In this document: piece by piece, positions 11,901-26,900 of the stretch
How positions within the stretch are numbered: the stretch's first letter is position 1
Layout: each line of letters begins with the position of its first letter
NCBI GenBank assembly: GCA_013399895.1
Contig: VXBA01003505.1
Location: 142,257 to 206,256 of the forward strand
Direction: 5' to 3'
DNA: 64,000 nt
DNA from: Serilophus lunatus
Lineage: Eukaryota; Chordata; Aves; Passeriformes; Eurylaimidae
Made by a program: the position numbers and the translations under genes
Notes under the pieces: model-generated
What the model was told of the DNA's origin: nothing
Database searches by the model: none
What the model saw: only the letters and a program-made list of their open reading frames with translations

Positions 11901-14900
11901 GGAACAAATTGGTGTGAAGCTCTTGCTCAGGACAGGGTTATGTTATCATCTTGGCTGGTATTTGTCCTGTTGCACAGTGGGTTTTTTTCAGTGTTGACTA
12001 GCTCCTAGAAGATTGTCTGAATTTTTCAGGAGTTTTCAGTCTTCCTACTGTGAGAATTAATAATGAAACAATGTGCACACAGATGTGCAGCACAACTGTT
12101 CTCATCAGAGCATTGGCTGCAGAATGTGCCAATTAGTGTCCTCAGGTAGCTTTTCAAATTGTACATATGAAGTGAAATATATATGAAGTGTAGATAAAAT
12201 TGCCAAGTCTTAAAAGGGCTGTTTTTTAAACTTTGAGATGTTTCTTGGTGTAAGTGTCCTGTGGGTGTGCAAGGGAAATGCCTGCAGGACTCGTGAGGAG
12301 GTTTTGGTGGCTGTAAAGCCTCTGTGTCATCCTGACTTCATTCCTGCCTTTGGAGCTATCCCAGGAGTTTTCCAGTGCTTGTCATCAGTGGCTTCTCTCA
12401 TTTGAGTCTTTGGGCTGTGGTGGAATTTCTGCTCTTCCCTCTGTCCATCCCCTTCCCTGAGTCACCTCCCATGACATCACGTTTCCTATCTCCCATGGCC
12501 AGACTTGGGGCAAATCTGTGCTGTGGTGACATTGTCACAAATGTCCCTGTTTCCTCCTTTGGTCTGGGAGCCTCTTTTCCATTTCACTGAGTGGGCTTGT
12601 TTTCTGGTTACTATTCCGATTTGAAGAGGCAGAAAATAATTTCAAAAAGTGTTTTCCCTTTTTGCAGGAGACCTTACCTTTAGCAAACCCTGAAATCCCT
12701 CTTTCTTTTAAAATTCCACATGTGGGTGTGAATTCCCTTGTAAGAAAGCAAATCAAATTATAGATTCCTGCAGATGACTCCTACTCTACATTCCAGGTGT
12801 TTCCATAGCACGGTCCACTCCTGAAACTTGCTCTTCTGTTTGCTTATCTGTCTCACCCACGTCCCTCTGGTCACTGTGTTATTTTAGCTTGGATCAGGAA
12901 AGCTGAGCCTAGATCATGGGCTGTATCAGAAGGACTGTGCTCAGAGTCCCTCTTTTTGTTTTGTTTTTTGAGTCACCTTTGATTCATTTCTGACTTTTCC
13001 CTTTCAGGTTTGACATCCCGAACTAAAAAACAGTTCTTTAAACTGCTGAGAAAAATGCCATTTGTTGGGGCCATAGTAAGTATTTGAACAACTCCTTTTA
13101 GTGCTATCCCAGATCCTCATTTCAATTCTCCTGGAGAATAATCAATCTTTGTTGTCCTGTCATTGTGATCATAATGATCCAAGGATATAGCTCTGGAATG
13201 TCTTCTATTGCCATGTGGCTTAATGACATGTAGGATTTCTGCCTAGTCTTTTTGTTACAGTATCACTCTCATAAGATGGAGGCACCACTTTTTAAATTGT
13301 TGATTTATTTATTTTAACCAGGAATTGGTGTGGCTACAGGATTTCCCAGTAACATTTCCTCATTGTTAGACTTTTAAGTAAATTATTTGAATTCTGCAAG
13401 AAGGGGATGGGATTGGACTTGAGTTGTTCTTCTGAATCAATGTCAAGTGTGAGATGGCCAAGTAGTGCAATGCAGAAAGACATTTATGTTACTCAGATAA
13501 CTGGCCATGATTAGTTAAGGGCTCAGATAACTATTAGCAATCGTTAGCATTCCAGCACAAAGATATCAAACTTTGTGTGATCGTTAAAAAGTGATGAGCA
13601 GTGGTTTGAGAGATTCTGGTTTTGCATGAAAGCGCAAATGTCAGCACGTTCCAGCACGTTAGTGACTTAAGGATGAAGAAGTGGCAGCTGGGTTCATTTT
13701 ACTCGGTCAGTGATGGTACCACACTTGGTTGCACTCCTTTCTGCACATTGACTGGGGGGTCAGATCAGTTATAGGCAATTTTATCAAGAGAGTAGCACAG
13801 GGGAACTTCTTCCTTTTGCTGTGGACATGGAAACAGTTCTCCAGATTCCTCTCACAGCCCTCTGGAAGGGACTAACATCTCCTTTTTGTGAAAGCTGGGA
13901 CACTTAACGTCTTCTGACCTGAGTAGCCCTTGGTCAGATGAGTTCTCACCTGCTTACATTTTGTTGCCTTCCGGGACACCTTATACAATCCCTGTTGTGT
14001 CCAGACTTCCTTCCTTGGAGCTCTCCAGTGCCAGAGAATTCTTGCTGTGTCCTCTGTGTCCTCTCCCTGCTCTTTGGTAAGCTGATAACCTATCAGTTGC
14101 TCGTATGAGGCCTTGACTTTAAGGCATTCCAATGTCCAAAAGTCACTGTCCCAATGCCTGTGTTGCCTGGAAGGAAATCTGAACTTTGGAATGTGCTGTG
14201 AGAAGCAGTATTGAGTTTCCTGAGTGTAAGGTATGGGTGGGAAGAAAGAAATCTCTGAATTGTGTCTCTAGTGGAGATTTTTTTATTGTGTCTCTGTTTC
14301 CATGAGTTTCTAAGCTCTGTGTGTGTGGTGGCAGAGGAGGCAACATCCAAACCAGAATGCATCTGAAAGCTTCTACAAATTAAAACCTGTGACTTAAAAA
14401 GGTTTGGTGGATAAAAATGCAGGTATTTTGCCTTGAGTTTTGTTTTCTCGAGCATTAAGGAAGGGGCTCAAGGCTCCCACTGCTCTTCCCTGCCCAGCAG
14501 AGAACACTGTGTGGTGTCTGTGCTGTGAAATGAAGTGCAAGCTGAGCTGCTGCTGTGGCTTACTTGGCACAGTCCTGGGCTGTGCCAGCCACCATTCCCA
14601 CAGGTTTAGTGTCTAATGTGTGCCAGTTCAGTATTCCAGGCTGCTTGTTTTTTGGAGGGAGAGGTTGGCAGGAAGGAGGAGCTGAACTGTGTGAGCCAGT
14701 CCCTGTCTGTTCTGCTCAACACTCTGCATGGAGCCAGTGGGATCTGTTGTGCACACACTCAGTTATTCATAATATGGCTTTTCTTTGATAGGATTTTCCT
14801 TTCTCTTTAGATTCAAAGGAAGATTGATGAAGCCTTGAATGATGTCACTTCCAGTTTATCCTTCCTGAAAGATGAAAAGGATTATATCAAAGCGCTGCCG

Positions 14901-17900
14901 GAACGAGGCCTGAGCCAGCCTGAAGTGCTGGAGAAGATGAAAGAGTACAGCTCCAAAGGTGAGGCTGTGCTGCAGCAGAGGTGGGTCTGTTCAGACACCC
15001 AACGTTATATTACTCTCTGAAATGAGTTCTGATTGACTCCTACTCGTGGTTTCATCTTAAATGTTTCTTCCCTGATGTTCTTGGCTTGCAAGTTTTTGTC
15101 TATTTTCCTTCTGGAAGTGACTAAGATCAGTATTTGTGACTTTTAAGATTCTATTTGGGTATTTACAGTGAAATTCCATGCCTTCCCCAAGGATTCTGGA
15201 TTGATGGAGAAGTGGGAGAGCTGAGAAAGAAATATGGAGGGAGTTGTCTAAATGCATTTTGGTTTGCATTTCCGAGCAGTTGGCTTGATGTTTGACTTTT
15301 ACCAGAAATGTGTTTTCTGTGAAGACCCAGGAAATACCCACTAGGAAAAAAAGCAACTTCCAAGTAGGGTTTTTAGGGAATTTCCAAAACTGTCTCACTT
15401 AATTGATGTCTTAATGGTTTGCATTTCAAAAAAGCCTTCTAAGGAAGGAAAAGTCATGGTGTTGTTCCTGTGGCTTGAGTCCACGTAAGCAGTGTCTGAC
15501 ACTTCATTTGAGTCGCCTCTCTCAGGTAAATATCTCCAACCTGATTCATGTAGCTGTTACTCCTAATGAGCCAATTTGGGTGACTTCCTGTCCAGAGGAG
15601 AAGGTAATGACTGCCTTCCTCCTACCCCAGATTTGAGAAATGGTTTGAATTTTCTGCTACAACAGTGCATCTTCTCCAATTTCAGAAACAGTTTCACAGT
15701 CAAATATCCTGTAACGACTTCCTTCTTTTCTACTGTATTGCTAGTGTTGTTTCTGTGTTTTCCCTTAAATTATTGTTTCCTTCCTTTCTTCACTGGGTTC
15801 TTTTTTCTTTGCCTGAGGCCTCCTCCTTCCCACCCACCCACACTCCCCTTTGGAAGTTGCCTGGAAATACCAGTCTAGGTGACATTTCATTGGGGTGCCC
15901 AGTTGCTATAGGTTGTAGCAATACAACCTCAGCCTTTCCATCTCTTCTCAGCTTACAGTGGTGGTGGGTGCTCTCTGAAAGTGGCTTTAATTCAGCCACT
16001 TTAGTGCTCAGTTGGTTGAACAGCAGTTTGGGGAGACTGATGGGGATTAAGTGGATTACATCTTAATATAACTGCTTGCTGCAGCTCCGTGTTATGTGCT
16101 GACTCTTTAGTCATCATTTACTTGCTGTTTGCCAAGTTCACACGATGCCAGAGGCTCAGCTCCACACACAGCTCTCTCTGGGGAACAAAAATCAGGGAAA
16201 CCTCAAAAACTGAGTCCTCATCTGCAGAACTGAGGGGAATTTTCTGTGCAGTTTTCCACACTTCCCAAAAATGGCTGTGTTTGCAAGCAGCCTTCTCTTC
16301 CTTCTCTTTCAGGAGACGTACGTTGGCAGGATGGGAAGGTCTCTGGGACTGTGTACAGTGGTGAAGAGAAGCTCACCCACCTGCTAGTGAAGGTAAAGTG
16401 CAGGCAGTCCGACTTTGCAGATACCCCTTTGCATCTTCAGGGTGACCAGATACTCCTCAGTGCAGTTCCAGCATCTCAAAATTAATAGGGAGGATCTAAA
16501 ACTTAAGGCTGCCCCAGTTTGAGGACAACCTGCAGGGGGAAGGGGAATTAGTAGCCAAGGGATCCAGGCAGGTAAGATTTTGGTGTGAGTGAGAAAGTAA
16601 AGAGCTGCTTATAAGTTAGCTGGAGACTGCTACTGGAACAGTTTTCACTGAGCAAAACTGAATTCCTCCTGGTTTGAGCAAAAAAGAAGTTTGTAAGATG
16701 TTTTTTGACTTGGCTGAGTGGTCCAAACCTTAAACAATGGAGCACTGGTGTGCTTCAGTAGAGTCTTTGTTAGGTCTGTTTACCTACTGGAAAATAAGCT
16801 AAACAGCCTAAAGGTTTGTTTGCAAGTATATTTCCTTCCACAGTATTTTTCCTAGGAATGGAAGTCTAGCCCTCTTGCTCCTGGGAACAGCTTTTGCAAC
16901 AGGTGTAATGAGCTCTGTTTGGTTGCTGTTGCTGCTTTCTTCCCCTTGTTGACATTTTCTTTGCCACTTCTGGGGAAACATAAAGCTCAGAGCTTTTCTG
17001 AAGGGGCCTCAACTTGGATCGTGTTGTGGAAACATTCCCTCTGTTTGTGCTGGTTTATACTGCTGTATTTCTTTTAACATCCCTGCAGTTGCTTTTTGAT
17101 CTTGGCTGCAGGAGGTTGGAACTGGCCTGTTCCAGCCTTATATCCTGTGAGAAAGAGCATGAAATACTGGTTTCCACAGCCACTTTTGTTGTGGTGTGGG
17201 TGGACATTTGTGGGGTTTTTTTGTGCTTCCCCCTTAATAGTAAACTTGAAAACTAGTTCTGCTAAGGAAGTGTTTTGGCCTGTTTTGTGTAAAGCAATCA
17301 CAGGGTGCACGTTGTGTTCTTTTTTTAAAGAGATTGAAATGGTTAAAACTGTCTTTACAACCGGAGATACTGCTGTGCTACAGAATCACTTCAGAGGTCA
17401 GAATGCTCTAGAAAAACAGGATTATTTTTTTCTTAACTCCTCAGCTGGTGACATTTACTTGCAGGAGCAGTTAAGTCCTGCAGTATTCTTATGGTTAAAT
17501 GCAGCTAATTTGTTTGTACAGTGCACATGGGGAGTTCTCAAAGCTGCACTGATAATCCAGTGCTCCATCTGCAAGGCTGACCTTCTGTCTCTGTTTTCTG
17601 AAGGTGTACGAAGAATTTGCCTGGAGTAATCCTCTCCATCCGGATATATTCCCTGGCCTGAGGAAGATGGAAGCAGAAGTAGTGAGGATTGCCTGTACAC
17701 TCTTCAATGGAGGCCCCAACTCCTGTGGTGCTGTAAGTAGCCTGTCTTCAGCCTCCTGAACATTCTGGGTATTTTTTGACTCTGTTAACTGCAGATGTAC
17801 CTTGTGCTCTCCAGATGAGCTCACCCTGGTGCATTCCATGCCAGCATATCTGTATGGAGGACAGTTGCTTAGTTCCTCTTCTTGGGGGAAACTTTACAAG

Positions 17901-20900
17901 GACAATTTAACCCAGGGAAACAGTTCTCTAGACAAAACCATTTGCTTCAGCTTTTCCCCCCAGTTTTAAATGCCACAGGCTGGATGGCAGTTAGAAAAGA
18001 GAGCTGGTGTAATGCAGCCTGGCTGGTGGTCAGCGGGGAGTGGTGAACAGAGCAGTGTCACTTTGAGTAGCTCCCCTCAGTGTTAGTCTCTGGACTGGAA
18101 TTCTGTGAGCCTGCCAGATTGCTGGGACTGAGGGCAAGGCCAGCTGGCTGGCTGGCTAGTCCCCAGCAAGCAGGCATGGCATGTGTTGTCAGCTGTCCAG
18201 CTGGAAAGCTGTGTTTCCACTCTTGTGTGGCCTTCCAGTTCACTGCAGTGGAAACCAGTTTTACAGCCTCGATAAAATTCCTACCAAGAGTCCAAATGTG
18301 TGTTCTTAAACTGATTATTTCAGTCTTGGTGAAAGAGCAAAAGAGAAGAATTTGCATGGTGTTAGAAAAATAAATCATGGCTTCTTACCTTCCTCTCTCT
18401 TGCACTACCCTTTTGGTGAGGATCCTGAATTCCTGAGGGCAGATTCTCTCCCTGTTTATCTGGCCAGCGAGGTCTTATCTCCTGGCTTGGTGCTCAGTTG
18501 CAGCTGGCAGACAAAGAGGCAGCCTAACCATTTGAGAAGAGGTAGTTGAGTTGGTGAGAAGAATCCAGATGAGATTTTCCAGAGGCTGGGAGAGGTGATT
18601 GGTGCCTGTAAATGTGCTGGGGAGAGAGAAGGCTGGTAGCTGCTGAAGGTCAGAGTGGGAAGGCAGTGTTGGCACGAGAGCTGATGAGGTGAAGTGGCCT
18701 TGAATGGGCTGTGTCTGTCAGTTGGAGACTTGGCTGTGTTAAGCAGTGGAGTAGCCCTATAGTAGGGTGTAGTTGGGATCAGACTCCAGCTGGATTGAAG
18801 CTGAAACTCGACTGTGCAGCGTGTGGGAGTGCAAGATGTGATTGCCATTGATAGCAGGAGGTGACACCCTGTGACCTGACTTGTCTTCCCAGCGCTGCAC
18901 TCCTTGTGCCACGTTCAAATTTACAGAAGGAATGTGCCTTTTTGCTTATAAGAAACATTCAACCTCAGCTCCTTCCTGGCCTGCAGTGCTGGGATTATCC
19001 CTGGAGTGGGGAAGAGGCTGTGGATGAAGCTGCTGAAACTCATTTTTGTCACTGGTTGGGACATCGCTTGACACAACAGGCAGATAGCTGTGTGACACTG
19101 ATGGATGCCTGGAGAACTTTGCTTGCTGAGGCCTGCAAGGAGGGCATGTGGCTTTTGTTACGTAAAACATGTTGTAAAAGCATCAGCCTTGGCCCTGTGT
19201 GCTCCCCCACTGAAAAGGAAAAGTAGGATTGCCCAAGAATGGCTCAGAGTGGGTAAAAAACTGCTCCAGATTGGCACAGCCAATGTGAGCCCTGCACAAA
19301 TGCCCTCTGGGCAATCCTGCTTTTCCCTCTGCCCTCCTCACTCTCCCAGGACGGTGCACAAAGCTGAGCAGGAGCAAAGCAAACTCCCAGCCTGCTGTGG
19401 AGTTCTGTTCCAGCTGGTTGGACAGTCCCATTTGCAGGGTGAAGGGGAGGGCTGAAAAGTTGATTGGCTGGAAATGGAAGATTAATTGCAGCCCTGTAAT
19501 TATCGTGTCCAAATGAATGTCTCCAGCAGACTTTTTCTCTTCCTGACTGGGAAGTGTCCAGAGTTGCTAATTATTGATGGAGAGATGTGGGTGTGTGGAG
19601 GACACATGCTCTTTCACCAACTGGGCTCCAAGTCTTCTTTTATTTGCTTCTCCCTAGAACTGACTTAACATTCCACAATAATTTCTGGAGGATTGGACAG
19701 TTACAAAGTCATTCCAAAAGAGTGTTTTTTCAGACTGATGCCTCAGTAAGTGGTGAGGCTGGAAAGCAGGGAGGTTTTAAGTCTAAACCATGATGGGTGC
19801 AATGCTCTGAATATCTTAAAACTGATATGTTCATGAGGGGCTGCTGGCTTGTTCTTAATAAAAAAGGCTTCTGCTTTACTTGATTCCACTTTGGTAGCGT
19901 TGAAAATTAAAACAATTACCGTTTTCCTCTGGATTTCATCACTGCCACCTCTGAGCAGCGTTGTGTGTCTCAGTGGCAGCTCCTGGCTACTGGATTTACT
20001 AACCTGGCATAAAGGGACTGCTTGGCCAATTTTTTGATGATCTTTGAAGGCAGATGGAGCTTGTTGGTGTTTCTGGATAGTGTGGCTGTGCTCTGTGGGA
20101 AACACCAAAAGTTCCTGTCTGGATTTCTCAGAGAGGCAATTTCACTTCCTTTATGCTCTGCTTTCCACAGCACATTGCAGAGCAGTGCTTTGTGGGACTA
20201 ACTCTGCTTCTCAGTCTGGGAGAAGCAGCACAGGGACACATTTGTGCTGTTCCCAAGGTTTTCAGCAGCCTGGCACCTCTGTGTGGTCCTGCCCTCTGTC
20301 ATGTGGACATCCTCCTCAGCAGGTTCTCTGGGGAGCAACCCTCTGCCTCCTCTTTGAAGGTTTTTGGTGTGTTTAATAAATGCTAAAGCAAAACCTGTCT
20401 TTTTTAGACTTGTGAATGCTAAACTAGACGAGCAGCCTGCATTATTTACAGGAGTTGCCTTTATCTGAGCCATGTGGGCTGTAATTCTCCTTCCTTTAAA
20501 CATGAGCATGAACCCTCTAACAATGCCCTGGTGGTGCACACATGCCTTTGCCTCAAATTGCTCTGAGAGATGTTCCAGGTTTTTAAGCAGTTTTAAAAGG
20601 AATCATTTTCAGCAGTGGATGGATGCTTCTTATTTCTCACTAATTACTGCTATTGTTCTTACTTTTAATTGTGTTATGCAAGAGCAAAGAGACAGGAATT
20701 GGGGAGTTTTGGTGCCTGGGAGATTCTAATCACATTCTTGCAACGATTTGGAAGGACTAATTAAGCTCAGCACACAGAGGAGGAACTGGGGGATTCGTTC
20801 CTGTCTGATGTGTGCATGTGTTTGTATTCACAAGGTGCTCAGTGCTGGCTCTGTGGATTTCCCCTACAATTTAAGGAGAAATCACCACTTTCATGCGGGC

Positions 20901-23900
20901 TTCAATGATTTCTTTTTTTTTTAAAAGTAGTTTTTTGAACTTTAAAAAGAAAGGGCAGCTTTGAAGTGTAGGGAGGAATTGTGTCTGGGGGTGCCCATGA
21001 GTGTATTTGATGTCAATCTTCTGTGAATTCTCCTTCCACTTATTCCACAGCTGAGGGCAGATGAGAGGAGGCAAAATCACCAGATGCAAACCTAAACCTG
21101 TAGAAACCTATTTTGTCTCTTCTCCCCAAATTTTAGGGCTTCCAAACTTTCTCCTGGTACTGGCTGTGTATTTGGAGGTGGGACTTTGACAGTGAGATGT
21201 GAGTGATGTGTCTTGAGGGGGCTCAAGCTGTGCAGAACTGTCAGATTTTATCTGCAGTGATGAGCAGGTCACCTTGAGGGACACAAGTAGTGGAAATTAC
21301 AACCTGCAGGTTTACAGAGGTTTTATGGGAGGCTGCCACAACATTATGACAATGCAGTGGATTGTGGTATATTTTTTTCTACTCTAATGTTTCCTTAGAA
21401 ATAAATTATAGTTTGCCTTTTTATTCATGGGGTAGTTCAGCTCAGTGAAACTTGTGGTCAGCTTTGTCTCCAGGGTCTGAATGGATGTGTTGCTTAAGGT
21501 GAAAATGCAAAGGCCATGAACCAAAGTGGTTCTTTTAATGTCTGACACTTTGACGGTGACATGGCCAAAGAAGTCCCTGAATAGGGACTGCACCTCTGAT
21601 TGCTGTTGTACTATTGAGGCTCCAAGAGATTGGGAGGGAGGAAGCAATGGAAGTGATATATTGGGTTTAGAAAGCAGGAGGGGATGTTTATTCCCTGTGC
21701 TCTCTCCCTTCCCCTCCCATTTGGAAAACAATAAATAACTCAAGAACACAAAAAGTCTGTTTGCTTGCCTTTTCCCACACACTTTGCCTGGCTTCTGAAG
21801 ATGGCACAGGCTTGGAAAGCTGCTTCAAACGGCGCCTGTTTCCAGCCCCTGCTTCCCGTGGCACAGCTGGAGCCTGTGGACTTGCATTTAGAGGAGACAA
21901 AGCTGTGTGTGAGCCCTTGGCGCTGCTGAATCACCGCGGGTTGGCCCGATGCCTCCGTGTGCCCCAGGCACTGGGGAAGTGGGGTCTTGTGACAGTGATT
22001 CAGGCTCTGGCTGCAGCAGAGTTTGCTGTGGTAGCTGAGCTGCCAAAGCCTCCTGTAAAGGAAAGGAGCAGGCTGCATCCACGGGTCCAATCCCTGGGGA
22101 CCAGAAGGATTTTGTTGTTGCAGCTGCACTGGGCTCAAGGTGCTGGTCCAGGTCGAGCTGCTCTGGTACTTCCCTGTGGTGGAGACTCATGGCTGTGGGC
22201 CAATTTAGGAAGCTGAGCTGGCTGAAATTCAGCTTTTTGGGTGGATTTTCAGCTGCCTGAACAAGCTTTCTGTGTGGTTGTCTGCGTGCCAGTCTCTGGA
22301 TGCCTGGGAGGAGGATCCAGGATGGATGTCATTGCTTATCCTGCACGTGTCTGACTGCTGACAAGTGTTGGCTCTGACCTACCAAAAACTGTGTGTGCTT
22401 CAGCGTTTCCAGGCAGATGATAAGGCAGACTTTGAGGAAAGGTTTGTTATATATAAAAGCAAGATGTTGATGCTTTGGTGGAAAGACTGAAATAAGACTG
22501 TACAGAGGCTGTCTTTTCAAGAGCAGATTAGGTAGATGAGAGTAGGGAATGCTTGCCCAACAAGGAGCAGGCCTGGTGGCACAGAGTGCCTGGTGTTCAA
22601 GAACTTGAATCCCAAGATCCCCAAACCCTTCCTAGCAAAGTTTTCACAATCATTGCCATGTTGCAAGGAGTGTAAAAAGTGTGCAATAATCCCACTCCTC
22701 TTCCCCCAGCCAGTAGGAAGGCAGGCAGTCCCTGTTACACCAGCTGGCTTTTTTTCCCAAAGGTAGTAGGTGACAGCGTGACAGGTGTTTTCATAAGGAG
22801 GGCTGAGAAGTGAGTGACACAGCCCTTAACAAAGCTTCAGACATTGTGTTCCCGTTCCCATGCATTTGCTTCACAATTAATGCAATGATGTCTTTATCTA
22901 GTGTGAGGCTCTGTTAGGTTTTATCTGTGACAGCTGTTGCTTTTAAACTACAAAAGAGGCAGAAATTGTCTGTGGTGTGACAGTCACTTCCACACTGCCT
23001 GTGGCAGCAGCTGCTGCTGCCTTGGATCGTGTTAGGAACGACGTGGCAGGTTTGTGTGCCCGTGAACCTTGTTCCTTGTCTCTGTACTTCATTTTAGTCA
23101 TTGTCACACAGTCACACTTCTTTATATTTTGGGGGGTTGCAGCGATGTCAGCCGGGAAAAACCAAAGGAAAACACAAACTTACAGATGTCATAAGGCACA
23201 CAAATGTGACTGTGTCCTTTTTGCATTTATTCTGGAGGGAGGAGGTTAAAAGGGGAAGTTGCAGTTGCTTCAACAGATCTGAGGATCAAAACAAGTTCCC
23301 CATAAACCCTGTAAGTAGCTTTTGATTGCTCTTTCACCTGCACTTCTGTATAGCTGTCCCAGGAACCCCCTATCCTCAGGTTATGGCTCACCCAGTGAGT
23401 CCTGCAAGCTGCTTGAAAAAACAATCTCATGTTTTCCCAGGTTAAAATTTTACAGTGGAAGGTTTGTGCCCCATGTCCCTTGCGTGTCAGAACTCAGAAA
23501 GGCTGGCTGGCAAGACACAGTCCTCCCACTTGAGGAATTTCTTCTTGTAAAGAATTTGATTTATGTATTTGCAGCAGCAAATTGTGTGTACCTTCCTGTC
23601 TTCCAGCTCCTGGTGCAAACCCCCTTGTTCTTCTCTGGTCAGGGTTAAAGAGGGCTGGGACACACCAGGTGGTGTGTTCTGAGGGTACTGTGGGACTTGC
23701 TCAGGGGAGGAAGGCAGAAATTCCTCCAGTGTAAAATTTCTCGGGTCCTTGAGGGCTTAGAAGCCGTGGTGTTGAGCAGACCCAGGCTGGGCTCTGCAGA
23801 GAGGAGGTGGGAGAGAGCTCTGTGTCCTGCAGGGTTCCAGGTTCTGGGAAGGTTTTGTAGCTCAGGAGCAGTGCCAACCCTGAGCTGACTCTGCCTCAGT

Positions 23901-26900
23901 GTGGCACTGCTCCAGACCTAATAAACCCTGCTGGGTTGCCGTTGACTTACTACAGACTCAATTTTGTTGTTTCCGTATACGTGGCATAATTAACCTGTAA
24001 TCCAGGTAAACAATCCCCAGCTACTCCAGAGTTTAACTGTGCACTTGCATGTCGGTGAGGTGGGCTCGTGTTTGCCAGCTGGTGACTGTGCCATGTGGAT
24101 TCAATGTTGAAATATGCATTTTTCAAGCTGAATGAAGGAAGCTGCCTCGTGCTGTCCAGTGGCTTCTGCCGTCCTTGAAACCCCGAGTTGTCCCACGCAT
24201 CTCTTGTCTCTGCATTCCCTTCTTTGCTTTTCCCTTCTGCAACATCCATGTCAAGCAGTTGTTTTGCCTTGTTTACTTCTTTTCCTTCATGACAGATGAC
24301 ATCGGGGGGGACCGAGAGCATCCTGATGGCCTGCAAGGCGTACCGAGACCTGGCGCACGAGAGAGGCATCAAGCAGCCAGAAATGTGAGCTCTTTGCTTT
24401 GGGGGCTTGTGGGATTTCCTGTTCCTCTGCGTTGAGGTGGCAGCTGGACCTCAGTAATCCTTCACTTCAGAGCTCATTACCACCTCCTCCTTGTCCATCT
24501 GTGTCTGGAGGAGAGAGCCCTGGGTGGAAAGAAGCGGTTCAAAGACACGGGAAGCTTTCAGCAGGCTGGGGGGCACAAAAGCTGGGGGGGGGGGCAGTTG
24601 TGCTGAGCAGATGTATTTTGGAAATCTCTGTCTGCTGCTCTAGACAACCTGCTCATACCAGCTTTGAGCCTCTCCGGAGCAGAGATTGTCAGGCCCTTTG
24701 AAGTATTCAAAGATTTTGATTTATTCAGATCAAAGAGGATTTAGCCTGAAAACTCTGGGACTGAAGTTGGGGCTCAAATGAGGAATTGTGCTGCTCATTG
24801 CTCTGCTAATAGAGGGTTTGCTGTCTCTAATGTGCTGCTTCTCTCCTAGATGGTGCAGTAAAAATTATTTCCATGGTTAATTGCTGATGAGGAGAAAATA
24901 AAAAAAAAATAATGAAATACTGGTGTACATCTTCTGCTGAATTCCTGTGGTTCTTTTCTTCCCTCTCTAATGTTTAAGACCCTGATAATGATATGAGGCC
25001 TCGGAAAACAGGGTTAATTAAGGCTGCTCAGCCACTGCCATTGGAGATGGGAGACAGCAGATGTTAAGGGTTTTTTGATGTATTTTTGTATCATCTCCTC
25101 TGGTGGCAGATGATACAATATTGCTTGATATACCAAGAAGGTAGATTCCTTGGAAACTGTGGTTCTTGGTTGACAGAATATCATGCAGAGGGTTGTCCAG
25201 GATGGAATGTCCATGGTTTCAGTTCAGACCAGGTGCTGCCTGGGTTGACACACAGACTCTGTTACTTTTCCAGGTTGGTCCCAGTGAGTGCCCATGCAGC
25301 GTTTGACAAGGCAGCACATTACTTTGGGATGAAGCTCATTCAAATACCACTGACCAAGGCTATGGAAGTGGATGTTCAGGTACTGCTTTAGGCAGCCCAT
25401 TGCTCCTTCTGTGAACAATTAGCATTGTACAGCAACTAGCAAGAAATCTGTGTAACCAGAGAGCAAGTCAGTGGACAGAGGGGGATGAATGCTTTCTGAA
25501 AACAAGGGGAAACAGTGCCTGTCACTGCAGATGAGGCTTTGGTTGAAATAACTGGATGTAAACCATCCCTTTATCTTCTTTGATTGATTTAAAACCAAGT
25601 AATTGATGTGGTTCAGAAATAGCCCCAGATTTCAGATGAGGGTGAACAAAAATATTCCGGTATTTCCAAGTGGATGAGTTAGTCCCTGCTGGGGCTTGTG
25701 GATCATTGCTTTGCTCTCTAGAGATTTTCAAGACCAGACTCTGCATGTTTTCACACTTTATCTTTTTTGGCAGGGTGGCACTTGATAAATGGAGTGTGAG
25801 CATCTTCTCTCTTTAAATCTTCAGGCAATGAGGAGAGCTATCTCGAGGAACACAGCCATGCTGGTCTGTTCTGCTCCCCAGTTCCCACATGGAATTATGG
25901 ATCCCATTGAAGAGGTGGCAGAGGTAGGATACCCCTCCCTCTAAGGACCCGTGTGCTGCAGCAATATACCCAGGACAAGACAAGCAGGGGACTTCCAGGA
26001 TGCCAACCAGTGAATTTGGTGGGAAGAGCACACTGGCTGGAAGGCTGTTACTGCCCTCAAATGGTGTTGAGCAACAGCAGGGTATGCAGGATGCAGTTTG
26101 GGAGTGAGGAGGAATATGTGACTGTAGACCAACCAGAAGCACTCCTTCTTTAATACCTGAAAGGAAAGAACAGCTAAATAGTCCACCTGGTGAAAAGGCT
26201 TTGATTTAGGGCCTGCTGGTTGTAGCAAAATTGATGTGGAAATCTGAGGAATGTGTGGAGGGAGTAGGAGTCAAAGGGTTGAGATCTTATTTTTCAAACA
26301 CTCCTCTCAATTCCTCTCCTTTCCTGTTCAAATTATTTATTTGTATGTAACCAGCCAGGGCCTCTGACCTTCTGTTCATTTGACTCGTGCCCTTGTACTT
26401 TATTGAGGATACTCCTTTCAGGCCATGCTGTCACATCCCTTTGGCAAACCCAGCAAACTACCAAAATGCCACATTGTTTTTCCTCTTTGTAGAAGGCAGG
26501 AAAAGGCATCCCACAAGTAGCCAGTCCTTCCAGATCTCCTTTACTTGAGGCTTGAGAATGGCATGATGCTCCCAAAGGGTCCAGGAAACATTTAACTGTG
26601 AAGTGCCGAGTAAGTTTTGGTGACTGCAGTTTGGGTGCCCCAACCACATCGTTTTCTTCCCTGATCTCTTGTTCATGCACAGCTTGCAGTGAAGTACAAA
26701 ATCCCCTTCCACGTGGACGCCTGCCTGGGTGGATTTCTTATTGCTTTCATGGACAAGGCAGGGTTCCCTCTAAAGCGCCTCTTTGACTTCCGTGTAGAAG
26801 GTGTGACCAGCATTTCTGCTGATACCCACAAGGTAAGAAGAGGGGAGGAGGGTCTTCCAGTGCTTTCATTTTTGGGGTGTGATTCCTGTTGCCATCCCTG

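Noticed and set aside
18140..18162. CTGG tetramer run as a satellite or functional repeat
   Set aside because: Only about four units; within chance and too short to matter.
26333..26680. 115-codon minus-strand frame in SGPL1 intron 9
   Set aside because: No family resemblance and no splice or promoter context; kept only as an oddity.
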